64,000 bases of DNA from Paenibacillus phocaeensis (GTDB lineage Bacteria > Bacillota > Bacilli > Paenibacillales > Paenibacillaceae), in assembly GCF_900021165.1 (NCBI RefSeq), contig NZ_FCOQ01000013.1:155512-219511 (forward strand). The letters are read 5' to 3'. The notes beneath the pieces are model-generated. The model was not told the DNA's origin and searched no databases. It was given only the letters and a program-made list of their open reading frames with translations. Both the position numbers and the translations under genes were made by a program. Positions 16,756-25,485 of this stretch are shown here, piece by piece. How positions within the stretch are numbered: position 1 is the stretch's first letter; each line of letters starts with the position of its first letter.

Positions 16756-17094
16756 ATGATTGTACCTAAGAACATCGTTTGGCTTTGTCTATTGGTTCTC
16801 ACGATTCTAATGACATCCTGTAGTCATAAACAATCCTTAACATTAGAGAAAGTGATCGAACTATCCCATAAAGGACAAGAGCTTTCATGGGATGATTTTG
16901 AACGTTATGACAGTAAGGAAATAGGCAGCGGGCTTTATATTTTGCGTTATGAGATCGATGAAACTTATTCCCTTCTTATTGGGGGAAACAGCCCAAAGCA
17001 TAAGCCTGCCTATATTAGATTGATCAAAGCCGATCAGTCGGAAGAAGCGATCGACATTAGAGAAAATCAGGTAGAGGAGTTTATTTCGAAGTAA
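16756..17094 (+). CDS. Small hypothetical lipoprotein
   Basis: A 112-residue protein with a lipoprotein signal: Met-Ile-Val-Pro-Lys-Asn, a hydrophobic stretch and the lipobox LMTSC. The mature part is charged (LEKVIELSHKGQELSWDDF) with no family I recognise. ATG 16756 is chosen over the in-frame ATG 16708 because GGGAGAGGG precedes it and it puts the signal peptide at the N-terminus. Anchored on the outer face of the membrane. It is divergent from the LytTR operon. Confidence 0.65.
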   Translation: MIVPKNIVWLCLLVLTILMTSCSHKQSLTLEKVIELSHKGQELSWDDFERYDSKEIGSGLYILRYEIDETYSLLIGGNSPKHKPAYIRLIKADQSEEAIDIRENQVEEFISK

Positions 17095-17121
17095 TGGCGT
17101 CGATTTCGATGCCGTTGCGGC

Positions 17122-17158
17122 AAAAAAAAGAGCCCCCACAGCGCGGGACGACTCTTTC
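17122..17158 (-). terminator. Terminator of the PhnB-like gene
   Basis: On the minus strand AAAGAG, CCC and complementary GGG, CTCTTT form a stem followed by an uninterrupted T-run. It starts 7 bases after the stop of the minus-strand gene and may also end the convergent lipoprotein transcript. Confidence 0.75.
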
Positions 17159-17164
17159 ATTCTT

Positions 17165-17608
17165 CTATCCTTCCCCCAGCTCCGTATAAATTTGGAACGT
17201 CACGCCGAATTTGTCCGTGACATCGCCGAATCCGGGACTGAAGGATTCCTCTTGAAACGGAAGATTAATTTGACCTTCTTGCCGCAGGGCTTCATAAATG
17301 GTTCTGGAGTGCTCAACCTTGTTTGTTGTGATACAAATGGTTACTTTTTTCCCGTCCCCCAGCGGTGAACCGTTGGGCGCATCCGATAGCATGATCTCGG
17401 CGTCACCCACTTTTAACTTGGCGTGCGCCACAAGTTGCTTCATTTCGTCGTTGAACGTATTGGGCATTTCCGGCATTTCGCCGTAAGTCATCATGGAAAC
17501 GACTTCGGCTCCGATAGCATCTTCGTAGAACTGAATGGCCTCCCTTACACGTCCCTCTAAAGTAATGTAGGGAGTCATTTTTACCGTTCCTGATGGATTG
17601 CTTCCCAT
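17165..17608 (-). CDS. VOC family protein, PhnB-like
   Basis: About 147 residues of the vicinal oxygen chelate fold: MTPYITLEGRVREAIQFYEDAIGAEVV at the start, then MLSDAPNGSPLGDGKKVTICITT and a C-terminal TDKFGVTFQIYTE. It matches the PhnB/YjdN-type subgroup common as single genes in Bacillales, of unknown activity. ATG 17608 is preferred over 17629 because GAGGTG precedes it. It stands alone between a lipoprotein gene and another monocistronic gene. Confidence 0.8.
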   Translation of the reverse strand: MGSNPSGTVKMTPYITLEGRVREAIQFYEDAIGAEVVSMMTYGEMPEMPNTFNDEMKQLVAHAKLKVGDAEIMLSDAPNGSPLGDGKKVTICITTNKVEHSRTIYEALRQEGQINLPFQEESFSPGFGDVTDKFGVTFQIYTELGEG

Positions 17609-17724
17609 ATGGATGGACACCTCTTTCATGAATTTCGTCTAAGATTTGTTTCTCGCTTATATAGACGAAACACCTTCGAGAAGTTCATCGGTGTAATTGC
17701 ATTATTATTCGATGACGACGCCCA

Positions 17725-18870
17725 TTATTGAATGGAGAGCTGTTGTGTGGATTCCATGCCTTCCCAAATCAGTCCGTTAGACAGATGGTACTCTTTCTCA
17801 ACTGAACCGTCTGTCTTTGTGTAGGCAATCATAAAAACCTGGCCTGCTTCGATCCGCATCGGGTAGTTATTGTAAGGAAGACAATTGTCCAGCAGCGGCA
17901 AGTCCTCCACATCTTCATAGGCGTCTTCCAATCGCCAAAATTCTCGATAAGCATAATCCTTGAACCCGCTCAGATCCTCTTTCCCAAAATAAGATGCCGC
18001 ATACGCCTTACCCTGTAAGGTGATGTTATCTACCCTCGATGGCTCAATAGCTTTGGCAATCGAGCTTAAGTCCTCGGAATAAAGGTGATCGCCGTAATGC
18101 TTCTGTAATTGATTGGCCATACAAGGGACGGATCGGGTAACATAGTCCATGCCATCAAGCCCGGTATGGGCTACGCCGTAGATGCCCATGACGCTCTCAT
18201 TGCCCAACTTTTCAAATTCGCGGATAAAGTTTTCGGTCATCGTATTCTCCCGATATACGTCGTCCTCTTTGCTGTAAAACAAACGCCCTTGCTGGATCGC
18301 TTCTACTGTTAATGTATGCGCTTCCGATTCGGATAGATCGTTGGCCTCAAGGTACGATAAGAATCGGTTCCCGGTCGTCTCATATTGATGTCCGATGTCG
18401 GTGCCATGGAAAATCGTCTCAGGACACTCGCTTTTTATTTTTTGGTAGAACGCTTTGGTGTGGGGATTGTGGCTAGCCGTTCCCTTCCAGTCCTTATAAA
18501 CCTCCTCCAAAATTTCGTCATTGTCGGCCTGCATCCATAGATTCAAATATTCAGCGGTAAAATAGGGCAACTCGACAAACAGATGCCTCATGCCCTCGTT
18601 ATGATAGTAGTTCGACCACAATTCAAATTCCTTATCGATAATTTTGTCATTGCCGTGTGTTTCGCCGTACAGATAAATGCTGCCGGAGGCTTGCGTCACC
18701 ACAGCGGTTTCTTCGGTTGGCCGCGCGGGCAGATTCGCTGTGTTATCCGAGGTAGAATTGCTGCAAGCGGCCAGGCTTGCGGCCACAAAGGCAATGAGCA
18801 GGCCAAGCAGCCAAGGGGATACGCCCGTCGTTTTTGCTTTGGATCGGCAGGTGAGTTCGTTGTTGTCCAT
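17725..18870 (-). CDS. Lipoprotein with GETHG motif, possible TIKI/ChaN/Ere-like fold
   Basis: A 381-residue exported lipoprotein with lipobox LAAC at about residue 36. The mature domain starts SIYLYGETHGNDKIIDKEF and has a second histidine motif MGIYGVAHTGLDGM about 170 residues later. A GETHG or GxxH near the start paired with a distal GxAH is the pattern of the TIKI/TraB, ChaN and erythromycin-esterase superfamily. I do not recognise a closer family, so enzymatic function is open. In-frame TTG 18882 is also possible, but ATG 18870 is the more natural start. It has no operon partner. Confidence 0.6.
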   Translation of the reverse strand: MDNNELTCRSKAKTTGVSPWLLGLLIAFVAASLAACSNSTSDNTANLPARPTEETAVVTQASGSIYLYGETHGNDKIIDKEFELWSNYYHNEGMRHLFVELPYFTAEYLNLWMQADNDEILEEVYKDWKGTASHNPHTKAFYQKIKSECPETIFHGTDIGHQYETTGNRFLSYLEANDLSESEAHTLTVEAIQQGRLFYSKEDDVYRENTMTENFIREFEKLGNESVMGIYGVAHTGLDGMDYVTRSVPCMANQLQKHYGDHLYSEDLSSIAKAIEPSRVDNITLQGKAYAASYFGKEDLSGFKDYAYREFWRLEDAYEDVEDLPLLDNCLPYNNYPMRIEAGQVFMIAYTKTDGSVEKEYHLSNGLIWEGMESTQQLSIQ

Positions 18871-18994
18871 AGTAAGGATCAACCTTTCTTTTTCATGGAT
18901 AGATCCATACTAGGGTATCCTACAAATAAAAGCTGTGCTATAACAACTGCCACATCGTATCCACTCAAATTGAAATCATATACGAAGCTACTCC

Positions 18995-19564
18995 TTACTT
19001 TACCACCTCGTAACGGGTCGCAATATTACCTGAACCAAGCGTTCGACTGGACCGCAAGTTGAGCTTGATTTTCTCGCCGCCGCCGTCAAAAACAGACTTC
19101 CCGCCACCCAAGACAACCGGACAAAGGGTCAGCAGGAATTCGTCGATCAGGCCTAACTGAAGCAATGTCTTTGCTGCTCCCGGACTTCCAAAGATGACCA
19201 GATCCTTGCCAGGCTGTTGCTTGAGTGCCGCGATTTCCTCTGCGATAGTGTCCTTAATCAGCATCGTATTCTTCCACTCCGCCTTGTCCATCGTACTGGA
19301 AATGACGATTTTCTTTACGTCCTGCAGCCAAGTGGCATGATCCAGATCATGCTTCGACGCATTCGGATCATTCAACACTGTGGGCCAATAGCTCTCCATT
19401 AACTGATACGTGTTGCGTCCGTATACGGGCGATCCAACTTCGGATACGACCTCCTCGGCATATTTCTCCATTTCCTCATTGTACGGAATCCAGTCCAATC
19501 CCCCGTTTAAATCCGACGCATACCCATCAAGCGAGACATGCATAAATAATACAAGTTTCCTCAT
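18995..19564 (-). CDS. Dihydrofolate reductase family protein (RibD C-terminal fold)
   Basis: A 189-residue protein beginning MRKLVLFMHVSLDGYASDLNG and containing GRNTYQLMESYWP, KDLVIFGSPGAAKTLLQLGLIDEFLLTLCPVVLGGGKSVF. These are hallmarks of the YyaP/YwjB-type RibD_C proteins that bind NADPH but are not the housekeeping DHFR. Function in the cell is unknown. The WYL regulator gene upstream on the same strand may control it. Confidence 0.85.
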   Translation of the reverse strand: MRKLVLFMHVSLDGYASDLNGGLDWIPYNEEMEKYAEEVVSEVGSPVYGRNTYQLMESYWPTVLNDPNASKHDLDHATWLQDVKKIVISSTMDKAEWKNTMLIKDTIAEEIAALKQQPGKDLVIFGSPGAAKTLLQLGLIDEFLLTLCPVVLGGGKSVFDGGGEKIKLNLRSSRTLGSGNIATRYEVVK

Positions 19565-19593
19565 GCCCGATTCTCCTCCAATGCAAGTTAAAA

Positions 19594-19674
19594 TTAGCTG
19601 ACGTAAGGTGCAAGCAAAATCTTATCCGGGGCACCCAGCGCCGATATGGTTATTCCCTCTAATTTTATTGTCAT
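19594..19674 (-). CDS. 26-residue ORF coupled to the WYL regulator stop
   Basis: The ATG overlaps the regulator's TGA as ATGA and is preceded by AAAGGAGG, the best ribosome site in the area. The peptide begins MTIKLEGITISALGAPDK and stops after 26 codons. It could be a true small protein or the surviving N-terminus of a lost coupled gene such as a VOC protein. Low confidence. Confidence 0.35.
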   Translation of the reverse strand: MTIKLEGITISALGAPDKILLAPYVS

Positions 19675-20639
19675 GCGGGTCCTCCTTTGGGAGAAGGCTC
19701 GCCATAAAGCAAGCGCATGGCTTCCATTTTTCGTCGCATATACGCCTTGGCCTCAGCAGGCTCTACAATAATAACTTCTTCCCCCCACTGCCAGATCAGG
19801 TCCAGATAGAAGGCCATATCCTGTGCCGCAATCTCAAGGGTCAGGGTTCCACCGCCATCCTCATGGCGATGGAGGTATGGACCAAAACGAGCATTCGATT
19901 CCAGCATCCATACCCCTTTTTTCGTGACCTCAAGTTCGAGTGTGATCTGTTCCTGGTCCATCTGTACAGGCTTATCCAATAAAGTCTTCCGGCTTACCTC
20001 CGCGCGGCTAGGAACAGCTCTGTTCAGCTCGGCGGAGAGAATCCGATCGGCTCTAAATTGCCGAATATCCTCTCTGGTGAAGCAATACGCGGGACAATAC
20101 CAGTAACCGGAACTGGCATACAGGCCAATCGGCTGAATGTCTCGCTTCGAGACCCCGCTGCTGGATTTATATTCGATGGTCACCACACTTTGGATCATGA
20201 TGGCTTGCAGCAGAGTCTGGAGAATTTCCGCAGACATCGAGCGGTACGGGCTCCAGAACATAACCCTGTTTTTAAGGCGGTCAATCTGTTCTCTTCTATC
20301 AGCGGGCAAGTAATGATAAAACTTGTGAAGCGCTCCTTCGGCTCCCTCGCCAAAAGGCATAGAACTGTAATAGTCCATCGACTGACATGCAAAAAACAGG
20401 GCTACCGCCTCATTTTCGGTAAAGCTGATTGGCGGCAAAACTCTCTCCCGGAGCAGCTTGTAGCCCCCTCCCCTGCCCTGAATCGAATACACCGGTACAC
20501 CGAGTTCACTTAGCTCTTGCAGATCCCTGGTAATCGTTCGAGTGGATAAGCCAAACTCATCAGCCAACTCCCTGACCGTGAAAGACCGCTTGGCGTTAAT
20601 CCTCATCATTAATTGAATAAGACGCTGTGATTTTTGCAA
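19671..20639 (-). CDS. YafY/WYL-type transcriptional regulator
   Basis: A 322-residue protein with an N-terminal DeoR-like helix-turn-helix (RLIQLMMRINAKRSFTVRELADEFGLSTRTITRDLQEL) and a WYL ligand-binding domain (SSGYWYCPAYCFTREDIRQFRADRI). It starts at TTG after GAGGTGG. This group usually controls neighbouring enzymes of the VOC, DHFR or hydrolase type in response to small molecules or DNA damage. A divergent hydrolase gene and a palindrome in the shared promoter region suggest autoregulation. Confidence 0.88.
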   Translation of the reverse strand: MQKSQRLIQLMMRINAKRSFTVRELADEFGLSTRTITRDLQELSELGVPVYSIQGRGGGYKLLRERVLPPISFTENEAVALFFACQSMDYYSSMPFGEGAEGALHKFYHYLPADRREQIDRLKNRVMFWSPYRSMSAEILQTLLQAIMIQSVVTIEYKSSSGVSKRDIQPIGLYASSGYWYCPAYCFTREDIRQFRADRILSAELNRAVPSRAEVSRKTLLDKPVQMDQEQITLELEVTKKGVWMLESNARFGPYLHRHEDGGGTLTLEIAAQDMAFYLDLIWQWGEEVIIVEPAEAKAYMRRKMEAMRLLYGEPSPKGGPA

Positions 20640-20681
20640 AGGCCACCTCGTTCCTGTTTTTTATAATCTTAGCGCATAAAT

Positions 20682-20698
20682 AAGACAAAATCTGTCTT
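20682..20698. promoter_or_regulatory. Candidate operator between WYL regulator and hydrolase
   Basis: AAGACA (20682-20687) and TGTCTT (20693-20698) form a perfect inverted repeat with a 5-base spacer in the 115-base divergent intergenic region. A role as the WYL regulator's binding site is inferred from place and symmetry. Confidence 0.45.
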
Positions 20699-20753
20699 GT
20701 TTTGGTGATACCATTATCTTATAAGTCATCTGAATAGACAACCAACAGGGGGC

Positions 20754-21512
20754 ATGATCCGTATGCAACAGCATTTCCACGAAGAAATAGGCTTTGTGTT
20801 CATCCATGGGGCGGGCTTGGAGGGCCAAGTTTGGAGTAAAGTCGTTGAAGGGTTCGAACATCCTTATTTACTTGTTGAGTTTCCTTTGCGGAAGAGCTCG
20901 TTTGATTCCAGGAGCGGTCTTTCGTTGGAGGATTACGTCACCCATATGAAGAAGCAAGTAGAGGATTGGGGAATTCGCAGGTTTGTTATCGTAGCGCATT
21001 CGCTTGGGGGCGTTTTTGCTTCCAGACTGGCATCCGAATGGACGGATCGGTTGGTAGGCATCGTCGCTGTAGGGGCCGCAATTCCGAAGAACGGCGGTTC
21101 ATTCTTATCCATTTTGCCGTTCCCCCAGAAGCAACTGATGTCTGTTATCCTTCGCTTGTCGGGTACGACACCGCCGGAATCGGCCATCCGGGAGGGGTTA
21201 TGCAGCGATCTCTCACCGGATCAAGCCACAGAAGTCGTAAGCGGATTTATCCCCGAGGCTGTCCGTGTTTATACCGATCGCATCCACGTGTCCGTTCCGG
21301 ATGTACCCAAGTTATACGTGAAGCTCACCCAGGATAAAGAGCTGAGTCCTTCTTTACAAGATAAAATGATCGCAAACTTCTCCCCGCAGTCCGTACAAGT
21401 CTTGGAGACCGGGCATTTACCGATGCTAAGCCATCCGGAAGGTTTAAGATCCATCCTTGTAAACTTCCTGTCGGAAGAACTGAAGCAGCGCAGTCAGCAG
21501 GGGAAAATTTGA
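20754..21512 (+). CDS. Alpha/beta hydrolase
   Basis: About 252 residues of alpha/beta-hydrolase fold. The oxyanion region is FIHGAGLEGQVW, the nucleophile Ser lies in VIVAHSLGGVFASRL, and the catalytic His is in ETGHLPMLSHPEGL near the C-terminus. Length and order match the MenH/BioH-like cytoplasmic esterases. AGGGGG precedes the first ATG, and a second in-frame ATG at 20763 is also plausible. It is transcribed divergently from a WYL regulator and convergent with a VOC gene. Substrate unknown. Confidence 0.85.
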   Translation: MIRMQQHFHEEIGFVFIHGAGLEGQVWSKVVEGFEHPYLLVEFPLRKSSFDSRSGLSLEDYVTHMKKQVEDWGIRRFVIVAHSLGGVFASRLASEWTDRLVGIVAVGAAIPKNGGSFLSILPFPQKQLMSVILRLSGTTPPESAIREGLCSDLSPDQATEVVSGFIPEAVRVYTDRIHVSVPDVPKLYVKLTQDKELSPSLQDKMIANFSPQSVQVLETGHLPMLSHPEGLRSILVNFLSEELKQRSQQGKI

Positions 21513-21536
21513 CATTGGCCCCTCCTGAGCTGCCCG

Positions 21537-21941
21537 TCAACCTCGACCGCTAAACCGTTGAATTGCCTCTTCGGTCACCGGTTCGAAGAAGTTCAGAAGG
21601 TTGCCGTCGGGATCGCGGAACAGCATCGAACGATTCCCCCAAGGCATCGTTGTCGGTTCCATTACCCATTGGTCGACAACGGGTTTCAGGCGCATATATT
21701 CCGCTTCGATATCGTCGACGCGGAATTCAAAGATGACTGTGCGAGGATGGGCCCCCACGGCGAAACCGGCGCCAAATAGCTGCGTCGTCTGGGAGTGGCC
21801 GATAGCCAGGGTACAGGAGGCCATCACGAATTCGGCAAATACGGGCGCAGGCCGCTCCGCCGAAACCCCCAAAACTTTCTCATAAAACTCAACGAGACGA
21901 TCCACGTCGTCCGTAATGATGCGAACAGAAGCGAAATTCAC
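21537..21941 (-). CDS. VOC family protein (glyoxalase/bleomycin resistance type)
   Basis: A 134-residue single VOC module: VRIITDDVDRLVEFYEKVLGV, RTVIFEFRVDDIEAEY and MLFRDPDGNLLNFFEPV. The Glu of LNFFEP and the upstream metal-ligand positions fit an active metal site. It starts with GTG after AAAGGA. A WYL regulator gene lies just upstream on the same strand, a common pairing. Substrate unknown. Confidence 0.85.
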   Translation of the reverse strand: MNFASVRIITDDVDRLVEFYEKVLGVSAERPAPVFAEFVMASCTLAIGHSQTTQLFGAGFAVGAHPRTVIFEFRVDDIEAEYMRLKPVVDQWVMEPTTMPWGNRSMLFRDPDGNLLNFFEPVTEEAIQRFSGRG

Positions 21942-21987
21942 GATTTATCATCCTTTCTGATCTCGAATCTTTTACATGTCCAATTAT

Positions 21988-22026
21988 AAAAAAACGCTAC
22001 TGACAACAGGATGTCAGTAGCGTTTT
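21988..22026 (-). terminator. Terminator overlapping the second WYL gene stop
   Basis: AAAACGCTACTGACA (21991-22005) pairs perfectly with its complement at 22012-22026 around a 6-base loop, with a T-run on the minus strand. The regulator's TGA at 22014-22016 lies inside the stem. Confidence 0.9.
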
Positions 22027-22961
22027 AGCATTTTTTGGGCTTCCTCACGTATCCGATTTCGGAAAGATTCGGGTTCCAACACGAGGACGCCCGCCCCCCA
22101 GCCAAGCACCCAGGGCAGCAACTCATCCATCTGACGAACGCGCAAGACCACATCCAATCCATCCGGGTGCTCTTTCATATCCTCTACGTAGGGGGAGTTC
22201 GATTCCTTCACCTTGTCTGCGAGGTCAAGGTTAAATCGAAGGCATACACGCAGGTGGCGATCCTCTCGAGGTGCGTACTCCCTTAAGTCAAAATGCTCCG
22301 GGAGTTCGAATCGTTCGTCCAGCTCGATTAGTTCAGCCATGCGGGACAACCGGAAATGGCGGATGTCTTGGCGCAGATCACACCGGGCCACAAGCATCCA
22401 AGACCCTTCAACGAGTACAAGGCCATAAGGCGCAACGGTACGTTCACTAAGGCAGCTTTCCGTGGGATCGGTCATTTTTTTCGAGTAATGAAACTTGATC
22501 TTTCGCCCCTCCAGTAGAGCTCGGCGGATCTTATCGAGATTCTCCCTTTCGATTGACCGGGCGGCCTGGTTAAGCGGAGAGAGCAATCGCAGCGACTTGC
22601 GGATACGAGAGGTCTCACTGCGGACAGAGTCGGACAGAGTGACCTCGATTTTCCTCCTGGCCACTTGAGCTCCCTCCCGATAATGATCATCAAATCGTTG
22701 CTCGATAAAATCTGTGCCTAGAAGCAAGGTCACAGCTTCGTCGATTGTAAAACGGATCGGGGGCAGGAAATATCCCTCCATTAAGGAATATCCCGAGCCT
22801 GTCGTGCCTGTAATCGGAACGCCCGCTTCACTGAGGGCCTGCATGTCGCGATAGATGGTCCTCACACTGGTTTCAAACCATGCCGCTAAATCCTCGGCAC
22901 GTACTACTCGTCTGCTTTGCAGCTCCAGCACGATGGCCAACAAACGATCTGTTTTATTCAT
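22014..22961 (-). CDS. YafY/WYL-type transcriptional regulator (second)
   Basis: A 315-residue homologue of the regulator at 19.7-20.6 kb: N-terminal HTH (LLAIVLELQSRRVVRAEDLAAWFETSVRTIYRDMQAL) and WYL domain (LVEGSWMLVARCDLRQDIRHFRLSRM). AAGGGAG precedes the ATG. The terminator at its very end separates it from the VOC gene, which may be its regulatory target. It is clearly paralogous to, but well diverged from, the first WYL protein. Confidence 0.88.
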   Translation of the reverse strand: MNKTDRLLAIVLELQSRRVVRAEDLAAWFETSVRTIYRDMQALSEAGVPITGTTGSGYSLMEGYFLPPIRFTIDEAVTLLLGTDFIEQRFDDHYREGAQVARRKIEVTLSDSVRSETSRIRKSLRLLSPLNQAARSIERENLDKIRRALLEGRKIKFHYSKKMTDPTESCLSERTVAPYGLVLVEGSWMLVARCDLRQDIRHFRLSRMAELIELDERFELPEHFDLREYAPREDRHLRVCLRFNLDLADKVKESNSPYVEDMKEHPDGLDVVLRVRQMDELLPWVLGWGAGVLVLEPESFRNRIREEAQKMLKRY

Positions 22962-23073
22962 GGCAGCTCCCTTGAAACGTAATCCTGTGCAACAGAAACT
23001 TACTGCTACTTATGATACAGCCATCTTGATGTCGGCGTTAGGCCCCGTTGCCGTCTCTTCCCTCGGGTTCAAG

Positions 23074-25341
23074 CTATCGTACAGCATAATTTATAATTAT
23101 CGCTTCTTGCGTATCTTCATGGTAAGCAATCCACAACTCATCTCCGGCAACCACTCCATAGACCGGTTCAATGGTCTGGCTGATGCGGTAGGTAATGCCA
23201 TCTTTGTCTACGACCAAATTGGCTACGGGGCGTTCTCCCTTGGTCCCGTCAAAATCGACAGAAAGCACCTTCGCCGCCCCCTGCTTCCCTCGAAGCAATT
23301 GGACCTCCTTCTGTAGATCGCCCGGCTCCATGCTGACAGGAATGAGGGCGCCTGCCTGTACGGATAGCTCTTCCGGCGCAAAGATACTATTCACTTTACG
23401 GATTCGATCCGCACCGTGCGTAAGAATGACTTCCATCAGCAGAAGCTGCTTATTTTCGATCCGGATTGGCAGTTTCTGTACATGGATAACTTCACCTTGC
23501 AGGGAGATCAGCTCCGATGCATCAACTGTGCTTCGATTGCCGTATCTAAAGATCCGCGGCATTCCCTGAATCAAGATCAGGTCCGCTCGTTCCCCGATAC
23601 GATATTCAAATCCGGGAGGTTGAACGACCGGTATGGCATAATCCCGTCCTTCTGCGTTGAAGTGAAGCTGAAGAGCTTGACCTCGGTTTACATTTCCATA
23701 CCGTTCGATCCGGGCGAGGACCGCACCGGGAATAGAAACGGGGGAATTCTCCCGGGTCACAGGTTCAAGGTTTTCCTCGGTGATGAACACTGCCTTGTGT
23801 TTCTTTCGGTTGTAACTAATCATTACCCTATCGCCAATTTGAACTGCATTCAGATAAGAGAGGACCTTCTTGATTTCGACCTCTTTCACTTGACCGTCAT
23901 TCTCAAACTGGACAACTAATCGGACCTGTGGGCGTTCATTCACATAGGCCCCCGTTTCTTCCATACGGATGATCCTGCCTTGAATCGGCTGGCCTTCTCT
24001 CACTTTTTTCAAATGGGATCTCGCTAATAGGCGAGGGACGAGTGCGATGCTTAGGAATAAGAGGAGATCGATGAATATCCAAACCACCCAGTTTATCACG
24101 AGGGCATTGCCTTGTTTGAGATAGTTCCAGAAACTTAGAAGGGAGACTTTGTTTTCTTCCTCCTTGAGCAGCCAGCTTTTCACCTGGTCGTTCGAAAAGA
24201 CTTTAGCCTCCTGGTTGTTCAGATTCACATAACCTGACGCAAGATCTCCGCTGCTATAGTAAAGCACGTCGTGATCCAATGGCTTGTAGAACCCGGTCTC
24301 GCTATCGGTTAGATGCTCGTAAGGCAGCTGCTTCAGAAGAGCCGTGGCATCTTGAAATTTACCGGATTTCTCATTGAATACATACCCTGTCCCCGTTCCA
24401 TTTATTTCATCTTCTGCACTAGAGCCGGCGATCAGCACTTCCTCGTCATTTAATAGGAACACCCGGGCTTGATAAACCGGCTTTGGTGTAGGAACCACAG
24501 CCCCCCAGTTCTTCTCGTTCGCGTCATAAAAGGTGGCTTCTTCCGGGTAATTCCCATTTTCGCGCACCCATTTGCCGTTATTGAAACCGAAGTGATCGGC
24601 GAAGTGAGCGCCCGCTCGATCCTGTGCAGCAAACGTCCCTTCCTCTTCGCGTTGAAGCAGTACGGACACATCGCCATTCTTATCCAGAATCCCGCTGACG
24701 AATGCCGTCCGATCGTCCTTTAAACTGACCGCAAACAGCGGAACGGCCTGACCGTTCTCCATACTCCCATGCACTTCATCGATCCGAACCGGTCTGGCTG
24801 GAAGCAGCCCCTCTTCGCCCAAATTGACAGTCTCCAACCTGCCGTCCTTTACCTGGGCTACAAAAAAGGCTGAATCCGGCGATTCCCATGCTGCAAGGAG
24901 TCTGCCGCGCCAGGAATAAACGCTGGAACGCCAGGAGGATGGAATATGGATCGTCCCCTGAGCCAGCTCCTCAACCTCACCTGTTGCATGAAAATAATTG
25001 ACTTGCAATCCACGCGAATCGTCGTAGGTTGGTACAAGGATCCCGTTGTTCTGATACGCCGCCGGGCCCAGTTCGGCTTGAAAATCGGTAGGTACCGTCG
25101 TCTTGTTCACCACGGTTTCCGTGTCGGTATCCATGAGATAAACCTCGTATTTCTCCTGGAATCGATCCCCGTTTGAGAAGCCAATTAACTTCTTCCCCTC
25201 ATCCAGCAGGTACGCCCGGTTCAAGGTTGGGGTTGAGACCGCCATGTCCCTCGTGTAATCTTTCCACGTGAAGAAACTCAAGAGCAGTACAGGAATCAAA
25301 AACACCAAATTGCCGAGAACAAGCGCCCTCCTCTGCTTCAT
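23074..25341 (-). CDS. Two-TM membrane protein with extracellular domain and repeated OB-like cytoplasmic modules
   Basis: A 755-residue protein of no family I can name. A first membrane span (LGNLVFLIPVLLLSFF) near the N-terminus is followed by about 390 residues with a WD/PQQ-propeller feel (YLLDEGKKLIGFSNGD, YSWRGRLLAAWESPDSAFFV), presumably outside the cell. A second span lies near residues 418-440 (INWVVWIFIDLLLFLSIALV). The C-terminal 300 residues contain beta-rich segments resembling DUF3592/NfeD-like modules (QVRLVVQFENDGQVKEVEIKK, QIGDRVMISYNRKKHKAVFI). ATG 25341 follows GGAGGGAG and is preferred over 25377. Monocistronic. Confidence 0.6.
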   Translation of the reverse strand: MKQRRALVLGNLVFLIPVLLLSFFTWKDYTRDMAVSTPTLNRAYLLDEGKKLIGFSNGDRFQEKYEVYLMDTDTETVVNKTTVPTDFQAELGPAAYQNNGILVPTYDDSRGLQVNYFHATGEVEELAQGTIHIPSSWRSSVYSWRGRLLAAWESPDSAFFVAQVKDGRLETVNLGEEGLLPARPVRIDEVHGSMENGQAVPLFAVSLKDDRTAFVSGILDKNGDVSVLLQREEEGTFAAQDRAGAHFADHFGFNNGKWVRENGNYPEEATFYDANEKNWGAVVPTPKPVYQARVFLLNDEEVLIAGSSAEDEINGTGTGYVFNEKSGKFQDATALLKQLPYEHLTDSETGFYKPLDHDVLYYSSGDLASGYVNLNNQEAKVFSNDQVKSWLLKEEENKVSLLSFWNYLKQGNALVINWVVWIFIDLLLFLSIALVPRLLARSHLKKVREGQPIQGRIIRMEETGAYVNERPQVRLVVQFENDGQVKEVEIKKVLSYLNAVQIGDRVMISYNRKKHKAVFITEENLEPVTRENSPVSIPGAVLARIERYGNVNRGQALQLHFNAEGRDYAIPVVQPPGFEYRIGERADLILIQGMPRIFRYGNRSTVDASELISLQGEVIHVQKLPIRIENKQLLLMEVILTHGADRIRKVNSIFAPEELSVQAGALIPVSMEPGDLQKEVQLLRGKQGAAKVLSVDFDGTKGERPVANLVVDKDGITYRISQTIEPVYGVVAGDELWIAYHEDTQEAIIINYAVR

Positions 25342-25485
25342 CCTATCTCCCTCCGACATCCCCAGTCTTATTTTCATTATAAGGATCGGGGCTCCCTAAT
25401 CCACCTACTTCCTACCTAATTTCTGGAACTTCGTTACAGCTTCGCCAGTGTCTGCGGTCCCCCGTGCTGTCGCCAGCGGCATGTG

